Source: Pseudochrobactrum saccharolyticum
GTDB lineage: Bacteria; Pseudomonadota; Alphaproteobacteria; Rhizobiales; Rhizobiaceae
Assembly: GCF_008801715.1 (NCBI RefSeq)
Contig: NZ_VZPG01000003.1
Location: 186,001-250,000, forward strand
Length of the DNA: 64,000 nucleotides
Direction of reading: 5' to 3'
Of the stretch, positions 9,440 through 18,979 are shown piece by piece (the stretch's first letter is position 1; each line of letters opens with the position of its first letter). A program made the translations under genes and the position numbers. The notes below the pieces were generated by a model, which worked only from the letters and a program-made list of their open reading frames with translations, did not search any database and had not been told where the DNA came from.

Positions 9440-10801
9440 GTGCTTCAGCAAAAACATGTCATCCATGCGCAACAGGCTTTATTGGAAAGCGGCTGGGCTG
9501 AGAATGTCCGCCTGGCGGTTGTAGCCGGAACAATCACGGCAATTGAAAGCGGTGCAGACGCACAATCCGGCGATGAGCGCCATGAGGTCATCATCGCGGG
9601 GATGCCCAATCTGCACAGCCATGCGTTCCAATATGGCATGGCGGGTCTGGCAGAAAAGCGCGGGCCTTCGGCCGATAGTTTCTGGAGCTGGCGCGATGTG
9701 ATGTATCGCTTTGCCCTGACCATGTCGCCGGAACAGGCGGAAGCCGTGGCGCTGCGGCTTTATGTGGATATGCTGGAAAATGGCTTCACCCGCGTAGGTG
9801 AGTTCCATTATTTGCATCATGACCGTGACGGTGCGCCTTATGCGGATGTGGCCGAAATGGGCAAACGTATTGCATCGGCCGCTAACAAAAGCGGCATCGG
9901 CCTGACTTTACTGCCGGTTTTCTACGCTCACTCCACATTTGGCGGTGCTGTGCCTAATGAAGGGCAACGCCGTTTTATCAATAGCATAGATCAATATCAG
10001 CGCCTGCTGGACGGCTGCGGCACTGCACTGAAAAATATGGACGGCGCGGTGCTGGGCGTTGCCCCGCATAGTCTGCGGGCTGTGACGCCGGATGAGCTGA
10101 AAATCGTTACACAAATGTTGCCGGAAACACCGGTGCATATTCATGTGGCTGAGCAGGTTAAAGAAGTAGAAGACTGCATTACATGGTCCGGTAAGCGTCC
10201 GGTTGAATGGCTGCTGGATAATGCAGCGTTGAGTGATCGTTGGTGCTTGATCCACGCCACCCATATGACGGATGACGAGACAACAGGCATGGCAAAAGCC
10301 GGTGCGATCGCCGGTCTTTGTCCGGTGACTGAGGCCAATCTCGGCGATGGCACGTTCAATGCCGGTATTTTCACACAGGCAGGCGGCAAGTTCGGTGTCG
10401 GCTCGGACTCCAATGTGCTGATCGGTTTGGGTGATGAATTGCGCCAGCTCGAATATTCGCAGCGTTTGCAACATCGCGCCCGTAATGTGATGGCAGTTGC
10501 GGAAGGTTCAACCGGTCGTGCGCTGTTTGGCGGTGCGCTTGAAGGTGGCAATATCGCTATGGGTGTGCGCGGGCAGGGGCTGAAAACCGGTGCGTCAGCA
10601 GATTTCGTCGCACTAGATGTCAGCCGTATCCCCCATGCAAAAGGCGACATGGTGCTGGATGGCATGATCTTTGCCAACCGCGCCAAACCGGCGCATGTCT
10701 GGGTGCGCGGTGTAAAACAGGTTGAAAACGGCCATCATCATCTGCATGAACAGGCAGAGACAGGTTTCCGTAAAGTTTTACATGAACTTCTGGAAAGCTG
10801 A
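9440..10801 (+). CDS. hutF: formimidoylglutamate deiminase
   Basis: A 453-residue deiminase of the amidohydrolase superfamily. It converts N-formimino-L-glutamate to N-formyl-L-glutamate and ammonia (step 4, five-step route). The motif GMPNLHSHAFQYGMAG supplies the His-x-His metal site. HIHVAEQ and the FGVGSDSNV aspartate follow. The start is a GTG at 9440 because AGGAGG lies eight bases upstream; an in-frame ATG at 9395 would add 15 residues that include the ribosome-binding site. It is first in a two-gene unit with hutC and diverges from hutI. Confidence 0.94.
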   Translation: MLQQKHVIHAQQALLESGWAENVRLAVVAGTITAIESGADAQSGDERHEVIIAGMPNLHSHAFQYGMAGLAEKRGPSADSFWSWRDVMYRFALTMSPEQAEAVALRLYVDMLENGFTRVGEFHYLHHDRDGAPYADVAEMGKRIASAANKSGIGLTLLPVFYAHSTFGGAVPNEGQRRFINSIDQYQRLLDGCGTALKNMDGAVLGVAPHSLRAVTPDELKIVTQMLPETPVHIHVAEQVKEVEDCITWSGKRPVEWLLDNAALSDRWCLIHATHMTDDETTGMAKAGAIAGLCPVTEANLGDGTFNAGIFTQAGGKFGVGSDSNVLIGLGDELRQLEYSQRLQHRARNVMAVAEGSTGRALFGGALEGGNIAMGVRGQGLKTGASADFVALDVSRIPHAKGDMVLDGMIFANRAKPAHVWVRGVKQVENGHHHLHEQAETGFRKVLHELLES

Positions 10802-10838
10802 GCCAGTCAATATTGACGAAAAGCGGGTAAAACTGAGT

Positions 10839-11579
10839 ATGCAGGATATTTCTTCCGGAGACAGTGAACAGGCTTCATCCCTGCATCAGCGGATTCTGGA
10901 TGATATTGAGAGCCGCATTCTCTCCGGTGAATGGCAGCCCGGCTATCGTATTCCTTTTGAACATGAGCTGACCGAGCAATATTCCTGCTCCCGCATGACT
11001 GTGAATAAGGCGCTGACGCAACTGGCCAAGGCCGGAATGATTGAGCGGAAGCGCCGTTCCGGCAGTTTTGTTTCCAAGCCGCAATCACAGGCGGCAATAT
11101 TGGAAATTCACGATATACGCGATGAGGTGGAGCAGTTGGGTCTGCCTTATCGCTATGAGTTGCAAAAATCGATTAATCGTAAAAGCACAGCAGCAGACGG
11201 CAAAAAGCTTGATATCGAGCGCAATACGCCGCTGATAGAGCTGACCTGCCGCCATTATGCAGGAAAACGGGTTTTTGCACTGGAAGAGCGTATCATCAAT
11301 CTGCGTGCTGTTCCTGATGCTGCGCAGACGGATTTCTCCAAACAATCGCCCAGTCCGTGGCTGGTTGCCTATGTGCCGTGGAGTAATGCGCAACATGCAA
11401 TCCGTGCGGTAGCAGCGGATGAGAACGTAGCCGCTATTCTTGGTATTCCGGCAGGCGCGGCCTGTCTGGTAATTGAGCGCCAGACTTGGAATGCCGGACT
11501 GCCGGTGACCTATGTACGCCTGACCTATAGCGGCGACAGCCATGCATTGGTTGCCCGTTTCGCACCATCACAGGGCTAA
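10839..11579 (+). CDS. hutC: histidine utilisation repressor, GntR/HutC family
   Basis: A 246-residue GntR-family regulator of the HutC subfamily. The N-terminal winged helix-turn-helix (residues ~15-80) contains HQRILDDIESRILSGEWQPG, FEHELTEQYSCSRMTVNKAL and RRSGSFVSKP. The remainder is a UTRA effector domain, which in HutC senses urocanate. The start at 10839 gives the normal domain length. Longer in-frame starts (10722, 10782) lie inside hutF and are less likely, although overlap of the two genes cannot be excluded. Its own promoter appears to be that of hutF, so it would be autoregulated through the palindrome at 9375. Confidence 0.92.
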   Translation: MQDISSGDSEQASSLHQRILDDIESRILSGEWQPGYRIPFEHELTEQYSCSRMTVNKALTQLAKAGMIERKRRSGSFVSKPQSQAAILEIHDIRDEVEQLGLPYRYELQKSINRKSTAADGKKLDIERNTPLIELTCRHYAGKRVFALEERIINLRAVPDAAQTDFSKQSPSPWLVAYVPWSNAQHAIRAVAADENVAAILGIPAGAACLVIERQTWNAGLPVTYVRLTYSGDSHALVARFAPSQG

Positions 11580-11593
11580 ACTGTCACAATAAA

Positions 11594-11615
11594 ACGGCGG
11601 GCTTTCGCCCGCCGT
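11594..11615 (+). terminator. hairpin after hutC
   Basis: A perfect 9-bp GC-rich stem (ACGGCGGGC with GCCCGCCGT) around a TTTC loop lies 14 bases past the hutC stop. The following bases (CTGCCTTG) are only weakly U-rich, so termination is likely but not certain. Confidence 0.6.
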
Positions 11616-11762
11616 CTGCCTTGAAATGACTGGAAGTCAGAGTGTCATTCTAATAACGCAGTCCTTCTACGTTATAAAAGGCAGTTCATCTAAGCACTCT
11701 TATGAATACCTTGCAATATGCTGAAATATACCGGCAATATATTGCAGGGCATATAAGACTTA

Positions 11763-12932
11763 TCAGAAACTGCGCTGGAAACGGATCATGCCCTGAACTG
11801 CATCTTTGCCGTTCTGGATGGATTTTTCATCCTTCCATTTGGTGTAGGAGAGCTCCGGTGTGACCGCAAAGCCCGGCACCAGTTCGTAAGACACGTTTGC
11901 TGTTGCGGCAAAGGTCTTGGATGCATCATAGGCAAGCTGGGCATTCAAAACGGCCTGTGGTGTCAGCTTATAGGCTGCACCACCCCATACAGCCCAATCA
12001 CCGCCCCATGTGCCGTAGAAACTGCTGACAGCGCGGATCTGGCCGATGACCTGATTATTATCATTCAGGACATTGATATAATTATCCTTGTTGGATTTAT
12101 AGCCACCCATCGCCCATACGGAGAACTGGTCGGTAACATTGAGATCGCCACGGACTTTCCCTGCCCATTCTTTATTGCGGGCATCATAGGCGGCAACTGC
12201 GGTGAGCGAACCCCAGCCTTGTGCGTAGCGCAGGCCACCAACGACATGCGGCGTGTAATCTTGAATTGTGGCACCCCATTTTTTACCGGTCCAGTCAGAT
12301 GGAACGTCATCAATGTCACCGTTACCGCCCTGTTCCACGGACAGGATGGCTGACAGGCCGTTGTCACCCGCATAGGTATAGCTGATCAGGCCGGTACGAT
12401 AACCACCGGCAAGGATTACATCATCATTCATGACATTGCCGAGATAGCCGGGGAAGGTGAGGAACGCGGATTCATCAAGACCGACACGCAAACCGCCAAG
12501 CTCCATATAACCAAAGCGCAATGTACCTGAGGACTTGTCGTCTTTGCCGTCTTTCCACTGAAAGCGCAGATCTGCATAGGTTTTCAATGTGCCAAGTTCG
12601 GTTTCAGATGCGGTGCTGAATTTTAGGCTGAAACGAGCCATGCCTTCATAGGTGTCACGTTTATTGCTTTTGGCATAGAGTTTGCTGTCACGGGCTTCAA
12701 AACCGCGACCATAAACATCATCGCCACCGGTGATGTCATAGCGGACATAACCGTGAATACGCAGGCAGGTTTCAGTGCCAGGAATGTAGAAATAGCCTGC
12801 GCCATAGGCATCGCAGACGCGGACATATTCAACGGCTTCAGGTTCCGGTGCAATAATCGGATCAGCAGCAAATGCTGCTGCGCTTGTGAAAAGAGTTGCA
12901 GCGAAACTGAGTAAAATTAATTTTGTTTTCAT
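11763..12932 (-). CDS. outer membrane porin, Omp2/Porin_2 family
   Basis: A 389-residue porin precursor of the alphaproteobacterial Porin_2 family, to which Brucella Omp2a/Omp2b belong. A signal peptide (residues ~1-23, ending AAAFA) is followed by the family hallmark [31 protein letters not shown] and alternating beta strands run to the terminal FQRSF, the aromatic ending expected of an outer membrane barrel. It would form a trimeric channel for small hydrophilic solutes. GGAGA precedes the ATG. It stands alone, with about 180 bases of AT-rich sequence downstream and 257 upstream. This gene is the best single pointer to a Brucellaceae-like host. Confidence 0.93.
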   Translation of the reverse strand: MKTKLILLSFAATLFTSAAAFAADPIIAPEPEAVEYVRVCDAYGAGYFYIPGTETCLRIHGYVRYDITGGDDVYGRGFEARDSKLYAKSNKRDTYEGMARFSLKFSTASETELGTLKTYADLRFQWKDGKDDKSSGTLRFGYMELGGLRVGLDESAFLTFPGYLGNVMNDDVILAGGYRTGLISYTYAGDNGLSAILSVEQGGNGDIDDVPSDWTGKKWGATIQDYTPHVVGGLRYAQGWGSLTAVAAYDARNKEWAGKVRGDLNVTDQFSVWAMGGYKSNKDNYINVLNDNNQVIGQIRAVSSFYGTWGGDWAVWGGAAYKLTPQAVLNAQLAYDASKTFAATANVSYELVPGFAVTPELSYTKWKDEKSIQNGKDAVQGMIRFQRSF

Positions 12933-13189
12933 TTTTATCTCCAGAATTAGACCTGAAGATATTCATCGAAACCGCCCCTGTTCCCAACGCAAAAATAGGG
13001 AGATTAGTTTATAAAAATCAATATGTTGTATAATTGTATCAAGGCAATTTATTGCCGGATATTTCGGGTTCAAAACTTTGTAAAGGAGTTGAAAACAGCT
13101 TCCTGCGTGTGTGTGCAACTATGCGATGCCAGCGTTTTGCGACCTACCGGAGAAGCAAAATGAGCTTGGCTTCTCCGGATAAGAGTTTT

Positions 13190-14326
13190 TTAAAACGCTT
13201 CTTTCGACAGGGTCACTGTCTCAAGGAAATCATAGTCCAGAGTAACGCCGATACCCGCACCGTTTGACGGAACCGGCATAATGCCGTTTTCGGTTTCCAG
13301 CTTCTCACAGACAATATCCCGCTCGAAATAGCGCGAGGAAGAGGATGTATCACCCGGACGCTTGAACTGTTCCAGCGTTGAGAGATGAATATTATGAGCG
13401 CGGCCGATACCGGATTCCAGCATGCCGCCGCACCAGACCGGAACATCATGCGCCTGACAAATATCATGAATTTGGCGCGCATAGGCATGACCGCCCACAC
13501 GACCGACCTTAATATTGATCACGCGGCCTGCATCAATGGCCAGTGCTTTGCGGCAAAGCTCCGGTGTGCGGATACATTCATCCAGACAGATTGCTGTGCG
13601 CATCATGGATTGCAGTTTTGCATGATCCTGCAGATCATCCCATGCCAATGGCTGTTCGATATAATCCAGACCGAAATCATCGAACTGACGCAGCAGAGCG
13701 AGATCGGCCAGCGTATAGGCGCAGTTCGCATCAACGGTCAGGTGAATATCAGGGAAACGATTGCGCACTTTTTCCAGCAGTTTCAGATCATGACCAGGCA
13801 TGACTTTCAGCTTAATACGGCGATAGCCCTGCTGCACATGACGTTCAACATCCAGCAAGGATTCCGGAATTTCCTTGATGCCGAGAGAGACACCGACTTC
13901 AACCTCTTTGCGGGTGCCGCCAAGCGCATGGGACAGCGACAGACCGAGCGATTTCGACCACAAATCCCAATAGGCCATTTCCACGCAGGCTTTGGCCATC
14001 TGATGATCACGCCAGTGCCGCATCATCTGGCTCAGTTCATAAGGCGTTGAGAATTCCTTGCCGATAATCTGCGGCAGGAAAACGTCCCGCATCATCATCA
14101 TGGATGACACCGTGGTTTCCGGCAGATAATCAGGCAGGGTGTCGCATACACCTTCCGCATAGCCTTCAATATTGCCGCTGCGCAGGATGAGCAGCGGGAA
14201 AGTCTTTTTCGTAGCCACGCCAGTAGAAATGCGAAACGGATTGAGGAGTTTCAGCTCTACAAGACGTAATTCTGCGCTATCAATCCGGAGTTTCGGACGG
14301 AGTTGCGACGGGGCTTGGAACAACAT
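13190..14326 (-). CDS. N-succinylamino-acid racemase / OSBS-type enolase
   Basis: A 378-residue enolase-superfamily protein of the muconate-lactonising subgroup. The catalytic lysine motif is RIKLKVMPGHD. Metal ligands sit in LTVDANCAYTL, DYIEQPLAWDDL and LDECIRTPE. The second lysine is in INIKVGRVGGH, and PVWCGGMLESGIGRAHN follows. This pattern matches the N-succinylamino-acid racemase/o-succinylbenzoate synthase family, not dipeptide epimerases. No menaquinone genes are nearby. With a peptidase, a GGT-like enzyme and a peptide importer upstream in the operon, racemisation of N-acyl amino acids is the likelier role (inference). The ATG at 14326 has AGAGA upstream. Confidence 0.82.
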   Translation of the reverse strand: MLFQAPSQLRPKLRIDSAELRLVELKLLNPFRISTGVATKKTFPLLILRSGNIEGYAEGVCDTLPDYLPETTVSSMMMMRDVFLPQIIGKEFSTPYELSQMMRHWRDHQMAKACVEMAYWDLWSKSLGLSLSHALGGTRKEVEVGVSLGIKEIPESLLDVERHVQQGYRRIKLKVMPGHDLKLLEKVRNRFPDIHLTVDANCAYTLADLALLRQFDDFGLDYIEQPLAWDDLQDHAKLQSMMRTAICLDECIRTPELCRKALAIDAGRVINIKVGRVGGHAYARQIHDICQAHDVPVWCGGMLESGIGRAHNIHLSTLEQFKRPGDTSSSSRYFERDIVCEKLETENGIMPVPSNGAGIGVTLDYDFLETVTLSKEAF

Positions 14327-14406
14327 GATTGATCTCTGTAATTTCTGTATGCGGGAAGATGGAAAGTGCCGGTGAGGTCGCAGCACAGGCTGCGACCTCA
14401 TAAAGA

Positions 14407-15936
14407 TTAATTCCAGCTCATGTCGTAAAAGCGCACGAACTCATCCGGTGTCGGAGTGAAGTTCAGGTCTTTCGCCATCACATAATTGGTTGTGTAGGTC
14501 CAGAGCGGTACCCAATAGGCCTGATCGGCGATCTGGCGCAGGGCTTTGCTGTAAAATTCTTTGCGCTTTTCCGGATCGGTGGTGGTGTCAGCCTGTTTGA
14601 GCGTTGCTGTCAGCTCTGCATTCTTGACATCATCAATGTCTGAACCGTCAAAGAATTTGGATGTCGAGGCAGAGGCATCAGCCACCGAGCCGGAGCCCCA
14701 TGTGACAAAGCCCATCGGGATTTCACCTTTGAGCTGTTTGTCTGCGAGTGCTGCATATTTCAGCATCTGCAGATCAACCTTTACGCCGACATTGCCCAGC
14801 ATCTGTGCCATGGCTTCGGTGGCTGCTTTATCACGATAGAAATACATCGTGGTGGTAAAGCCGTTTTCATAGCCTGCTTCTTTCAGCAGTTCTTTGGCCT
14901 TGGCAGGATCAAAGTTGTAGGATGTCACATCCTGCTCACAACCAAATTGCAACGGGCTGCAGATGGAATTGATGATTTGCGAGGAAGGCGCGAAGAAAGC
15001 ATCACGCACGGCTTTACGGTCAATCGCATGATTGATTGCCTGACGAACACGCAGATCTTTCAGCGGAGTGTCGGCGCTGGAACGACCGGAAACATCCATG
15101 GAAATGTAGCCGAAGCGCAATGTTTCGCCCTGAACCACATTGAAGCTGTCACGTGTTTTGAGCTTCTGGGTCAGATCTTCTGGCACCTGCCAGATGAAAT
15201 CCACGGAACCGGACATCATTTCCGCGATCTGCGTATTGGTATCCGGAATGCTGCGGACTTCCACATTTTTGATCTGTGGTTTCTGACGCGGACCGCCATC
15301 GTGATAGTCAGGAAAAGCTTTCAGCGTATAGCCGCTGCCCGGTTCGATCTTATCCACCATGTAAGGGCCAGTGCCGACCGGATTTTTGGAGAAGCCTGCA
15401 TCGCCGACTTCCTGATAATATTTTGCCGGATAAATCTGAATGGCGCTTTCGAGGAAATCGAGCGCAGCAGGGAACGGTGCTTTCAGATGTACGAGAACAG
15501 TCTGGTCATCAACCTTCTCGGCATTTTTGATCCATGCCACGGTGTTTGGCATAGCAACCGGAGTTTTCGGATCGGAGAAATGATTGAGTGTGAACACAAC
15601 ATCATCCGCGCCGAAAGCATCGCCGTTATGGAATTTCACGCCCTGACGCAGTTTGAATTCAAGGGTCAGATCATCAACCCATTTGAAGCTCTCAGCCAGA
15701 TTGCCGACCCATTCACGGGTTTTCGGATCGCGCTCAACCAGTGTGTCCCAGACGGCATAACCGAAAATGGTGCTTTCGCGGGCTGAACTGAAATAGGTGT
15801 TCGGATTGTCCAGTTCTTTGGCAAAGGCGATATTGACGGTGTCATCTGACTTATCGGCCAATGCCGCACCGGATACGCCCAGATACAGGCTGGCGGTAAG
15901 GGTAGCCAGAATTGCAAAATTCTTACGAAAGCTCAT
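14407..15936 (-). CDS. peptide ABC transporter substrate-binding protein
   Basis: A 509-residue family 5 (DppA/OppA-like) periplasmic binding protein. A signal peptide (MSFRKNFAILATLTA to about ALA at residue 27) precedes the family pattern WVGNLAESFKWVDDLTLEFKL and LRQGVKFHNGDAFGADDVVF. Further family motifs are PVGTGPYMVDKIEPG and LRVRQAINHAIDRKAVRD. It would bind di- or oligopeptides or other bulky amino-acid conjugates. The ATG at 15936 has GGAG seven bases upstream; a GTG four codons earlier is less likely. Its permeases and ATPases lie at 18980-22774 in the same operon, separated by two enzyme genes. Confidence 0.9.
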   Translation of the reverse strand: MSFRKNFAILATLTASLYLGVSGAALADKSDDTVNIAFAKELDNPNTYFSSARESTIFGYAVWDTLVERDPKTREWVGNLAESFKWVDDLTLEFKLRQGVKFHNGDAFGADDVVFTLNHFSDPKTPVAMPNTVAWIKNAEKVDDQTVLVHLKAPFPAALDFLESAIQIYPAKYYQEVGDAGFSKNPVGTGPYMVDKIEPGSGYTLKAFPDYHDGGPRQKPQIKNVEVRSIPDTNTQIAEMMSGSVDFIWQVPEDLTQKLKTRDSFNVVQGETLRFGYISMDVSGRSSADTPLKDLRVRQAINHAIDRKAVRDAFFAPSSQIINSICSPLQFGCEQDVTSYNFDPAKAKELLKEAGYENGFTTTMYFYRDKAATEAMAQMLGNVGVKVDLQMLKYAALADKQLKGEIPMGFVTWGSGSVADASASTSKFFDGSDIDDVKNAELTATLKQADTTTDPEKRKEFYSKALRQIADQAYWVPLWTYTTNYVMAKDLNFTPTPDEFVRFYDMSWN

Positions 15937-15990
15937 GTGTCGCTCCACTTCGACGCAAGGTTAAAAAGGGTCAGGCAGTTTTCTTTGTTG

Positions 15991-17391
15991 TTATCGGGTT
16001 GAAGGCTGCGGGCTTTTGCCCTCAGCAATATCGGCAAATATCCCTGCCATGCAGCGCAAGGCATCACGGCAGGTGCTTTTCAGAACATGTTCATCTGGTG
16101 CATGTTGCGAACAGGCGCGGTAGGAATGTGGTACCCAGACGGTTGGCAGGCCCAGTGTCTCCGAGAAACACTCATTGGGCAGCGAGCCGCCGAGATTAGG
16201 CAGAATATGCGGCGGGTTGCCGGAAGTATCTGTCAGCGATTGCGCGACAAAGCGTGCCCACGGATGGTCAGGATCAAGGCGGGTCGCGGTAAAATCATCA
16301 TCCTCGCGACGGGTGATTTTGACATCCGTATAACCGTGCTGATCGAGATGACGGCGTAGTGCCGGTATAATGTCGTTCGCATTCGTGCCGACAACATAAC
16401 GCAGCTGGCAGGTTGCCCGTGCCTTGCCGGAGATGGCGTTGACCGGTGCCTCCGGTACGCCTGATGTCATGGCGAGAATGGCAAAACTGTTCCAGCCATA
16501 GACGCGCTCGGCTGGAGTCAGTCCGGCTTCGCCCCAGTCTTTATCAACGCTCGGGCCGGTTTCCATATCCACCGGCAGATCACGGAGTGCTGCGCGGATA
16601 TTATCGGTCAGGCTGGTTGGCCGCCATTCCGGAATGCGGATCTGGCCGCGTTCATCGGTGATTGTCGCCAGCGCCTGCACGAGCCGCATTGCCGGATCGG
16701 TAAGCAAGCCGCCCCAATTACCAGAATGATGTGCACCCTCTCGTTTTTCTACAATCAGATCGACCGTGACTGCACCGCGTGCGCCCATGAAAACCGTGGC
16801 TCTGTCCGGTTGCAATCGCGGGCCGTCAGAGGCAATCAGCACATCGGCAGCGAGTTCCTGTTTGTGTGATGCGCAGAAGGCTTGCAAACCCGGAGAGCCG
16901 TTTTCTTCAGCCATTTCCAGCAGAATGGTGGCGTTGAAGCCGAGTTTGCCATGCACAGTAATCAGCGCTTCAAGTGCAGCAATGTTAATCAGATGCTGTA
17001 CTTTATTATCGGCTGTGCCGCGCCCGTACCAACGATCACCTTCTTCGGTCAAAACGAAGGGTGACAGGCCTTCGCGCCATTGCTCGGTCTGCGCATGAAT
17101 GACATCGCCATGGCCATAGATCAGCACTGTCGGCAGGGCGGCGTCTTCTATGCGGCGGGCGATCATCAGCGGGCCGCCTTCAGCCACCGGATTGTCATAG
17201 ATTTTGATCTCAAATCCTGCGGCCTGCAAACGCGGCGTAATGGCTGTGCCCAGATAATCTGCCAGCACCGGTTTTCTTTCCGGTACCTGACTTTCTGTCG
17301 GATAGTTCACCAAAGCGGCCAGTTCGGATTTCATCGTGCCGTTGTCGAAATAGGTTTCGATCCGGCTGATGACAGTCTCACGCAAAGTCAT
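15991..17391 (-). CDS. M20 family metallopeptidase
   Basis: A 466-residue M20 family peptidase/deacylase. The zinc-site motifs are visible: LIYGHGDVIHAQTEQW near residue 95, GRGTADNKVQHLIN near 127, and the catalytic Glu-Glu in LLEMAEENGSPG near 163. A dimerisation (lid) domain sits in the middle. Relatives cleave dipeptides or N-acyl amino acids. The strong AGGAGGA site and 14-base overlap with the GGT-like gene upstream show tight coupling. With the racemase downstream, a likely substrate is an N-acylated or gamma-linked amino acid, which is inference from context. Confidence 0.87.
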   Translation of the reverse strand: MTLRETVISRIETYFDNGTMKSELAALVNYPTESQVPERKPVLADYLGTAITPRLQAAGFEIKIYDNPVAEGGPLMIARRIEDAALPTVLIYGHGDVIHAQTEQWREGLSPFVLTEEGDRWYGRGTADNKVQHLINIAALEALITVHGKLGFNATILLEMAEENGSPGLQAFCASHKQELAADVLIASDGPRLQPDRATVFMGARGAVTVDLIVEKREGAHHSGNWGGLLTDPAMRLVQALATITDERGQIRIPEWRPTSLTDNIRAALRDLPVDMETGPSVDKDWGEAGLTPAERVYGWNSFAILAMTSGVPEAPVNAISGKARATCQLRYVVGTNANDIIPALRRHLDQHGYTDVKITRREDDDFTATRLDPDHPWARFVAQSLTDTSGNPPHILPNLGGSLPNECFSETLGLPTVWVPHSYRACSQHAPDEHVLKSTCRDALRCMAGIFADIAEGKSPQPSTR

Positions 17392-18961
17392 GACTGTCCT
17401 CCTCGGTCACCGCATCACCCCATGGCGACATAATCTCGGTGCAGCCGGAGTTCAGATCACCTTCACGCATCACACCGGCAGGGCAGGCAAAGGCGAAAGG
17501 CCAGACGGTGCGGCGTGTGGTGACGGTTCTGGCGACTTTGTTCAGCTCCGCAATTGTATCCGCTGGCAGGCTGTCATCTGCGATAATGACATCGGCGGCA
17601 GACATATCGAGACGCGGCTGATGGAAAGCACCTTCAATATCCATGCCGGAATCGACGATGAAAGAGGAAAGCTGGGCAACGGCCGAGACAATCTTACGGC
17701 CGCCTGATGCACCAATGGCGAAACGGCGTTCGCCTTGCTCACCAAGGGCAGGGCAGACATTCATCAGGCACTGGCGTCCCGGTTGCAGGGAATTCGGTTT
17801 GCCCTGCACAGGGTCAAACCACATAATGCCGTTATTGAGCAAAAAGCCGGTGGAGGGCGAGACGACTTTCGAGCCGAACAATGACAGCAAAGTCTGTGTC
17901 ATCGACACCATATTGCCGTGACGGTCAACGACGGAAAAATGGGTTGTGCAGCCCGGTGCTTTCGGCACTTCGCCGTCGTCACCCATATTTTCTAATCGCT
18001 GCTGATAGGCATGGCGCAGGGCTTTGGCATAGCCGGTATAGGCATCAGCGTCCGGCTGGCCTTTGCCGATTTTCGGCAGTGCTTCAAAGGCTTGTCTCAT
18101 GGTCGGGCCGGCGGTCAGATGCGGTGTGACATAGAATGTCGCATCGCCGCGTTTAAAGCTCAGTGGATCGGCAATGGTTGCACGATAATCACGCAAATCC
18201 TGCATGGATAATGAGCCGCCTTTTGCGCGGACATCTTTGACCAGTGCCTGTGCCAGATCGCCTTCATAGAATGTGCGGTAGCCCTGTTCTGCCAGCTCGG
18301 TCAGGGAAGGTGCATAACCGGACATATCAACGCGTTTGTCGGACAGGCTTGTCCAGCCATTGATCATCGGCCATTGGCCGTCTTCCAGAAACAGTGCTGC
18401 GGCATCCGGATCTTTGGCCAGTTCGCGGGTTGCGCCTGCGATAACAAGCGCTGCGTACCAGTCGACCGGCAGGCCTTCTTTTGCGAGTTTAATCGCCGGA
18501 GCCAGCAGTTCCGCCCAAGGCATGGTGCCCCAACGTGCATGCGCCTGACCGATACCGTCAACCACACCCGGTACTGCAACGGCGGTTGCGCCCATGATAT
18601 TGCGGTCATCGACCACAGCTTCCCACGGGAAAAGATCGGAGTTTTTACCGGCACCGGAGAGCGGATAATCGGCAGGGTTCAGCTCCACAGGCGCACGCAT
18701 GGCATAGGTCACGGCATGGGCTTTGCCGGAAGCTGCATCCCAAACCATCATCGCGCCGCCACCGGCAGGGCCTGACATCCACGGCTCAAGCACACCAATG
18801 GCGAAAGAAACGGCGGTTGCGGCATCCATTGCATTGCCGCCTGCTGCAAGCACTGCCGCACCAATTTGTGCTGCACGGCTGTTTTGTGCGGCTACGACAC
18901 CACCTTTGGTGCGGATGACATTCTTGCGAGTAACTTGTGTACGGGAAAGACTGGTTTGCAT
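17378..18961 (-). CDS. gamma-glutamyltransferase family protein
   Basis: A 527-residue Ntn-hydrolase of the gamma-glutamyltransferase family. The precursor would self-cleave before the catalytic Thr in GCTTHFSVVDRHGNMVS (near residue 338), giving large and small subunits. The family oxyanion/substrate block FGSKVVSPSTGFLLNN and the late GASGGRKIVSAV segment are present. The N-terminus has the usual GGVVAAQNSRAAQIGA and LAAGGNAMDAA but no clear signal peptide, so it may act in the cytoplasm, unlike classical periplasmic GGT. It overlaps the M20 peptidase gene and follows the two ATPase genes. Confidence 0.87.
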   Translation of the reverse strand: MQTSLSRTQVTRKNVIRTKGGVVAAQNSRAAQIGAAVLAAGGNAMDAATAVSFAIGVLEPWMSGPAGGGAMMVWDAASGKAHAVTYAMRAPVELNPADYPLSGAGKNSDLFPWEAVVDDRNIMGATAVAVPGVVDGIGQAHARWGTMPWAELLAPAIKLAKEGLPVDWYAALVIAGATRELAKDPDAAALFLEDGQWPMINGWTSLSDKRVDMSGYAPSLTELAEQGYRTFYEGDLAQALVKDVRAKGGSLSMQDLRDYRATIADPLSFKRGDATFYVTPHLTAGPTMRQAFEALPKIGKGQPDADAYTGYAKALRHAYQQRLENMGDDGEVPKAPGCTTHFSVVDRHGNMVSMTQTLLSLFGSKVVSPSTGFLLNNGIMWFDPVQGKPNSLQPGRQCLMNVCPALGEQGERRFAIGASGGRKIVSAVAQLSSFIVDSGMDIEGAFHQPRLDMSAADVIIADDSLPADTIAELNKVARTVTTRRTVWPFAFACPAGVMREGDLNSGCTEIMSPWGDAVTEEDSHDFA

Positions 18962-18979
18962 TTCAGTTCCTTAATCAGT

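Noticed and set aside
13190-14326. Menaquinone o-succinylbenzoate synthase (menC) or dipeptide epimerase
   Set aside because: No men genes are nearby, and the motifs PVWCGGM and NIKVGRVGG fit the N-succinylamino-acid-racemase/OSBS group rather than epimerases; the operon context favours racemase.
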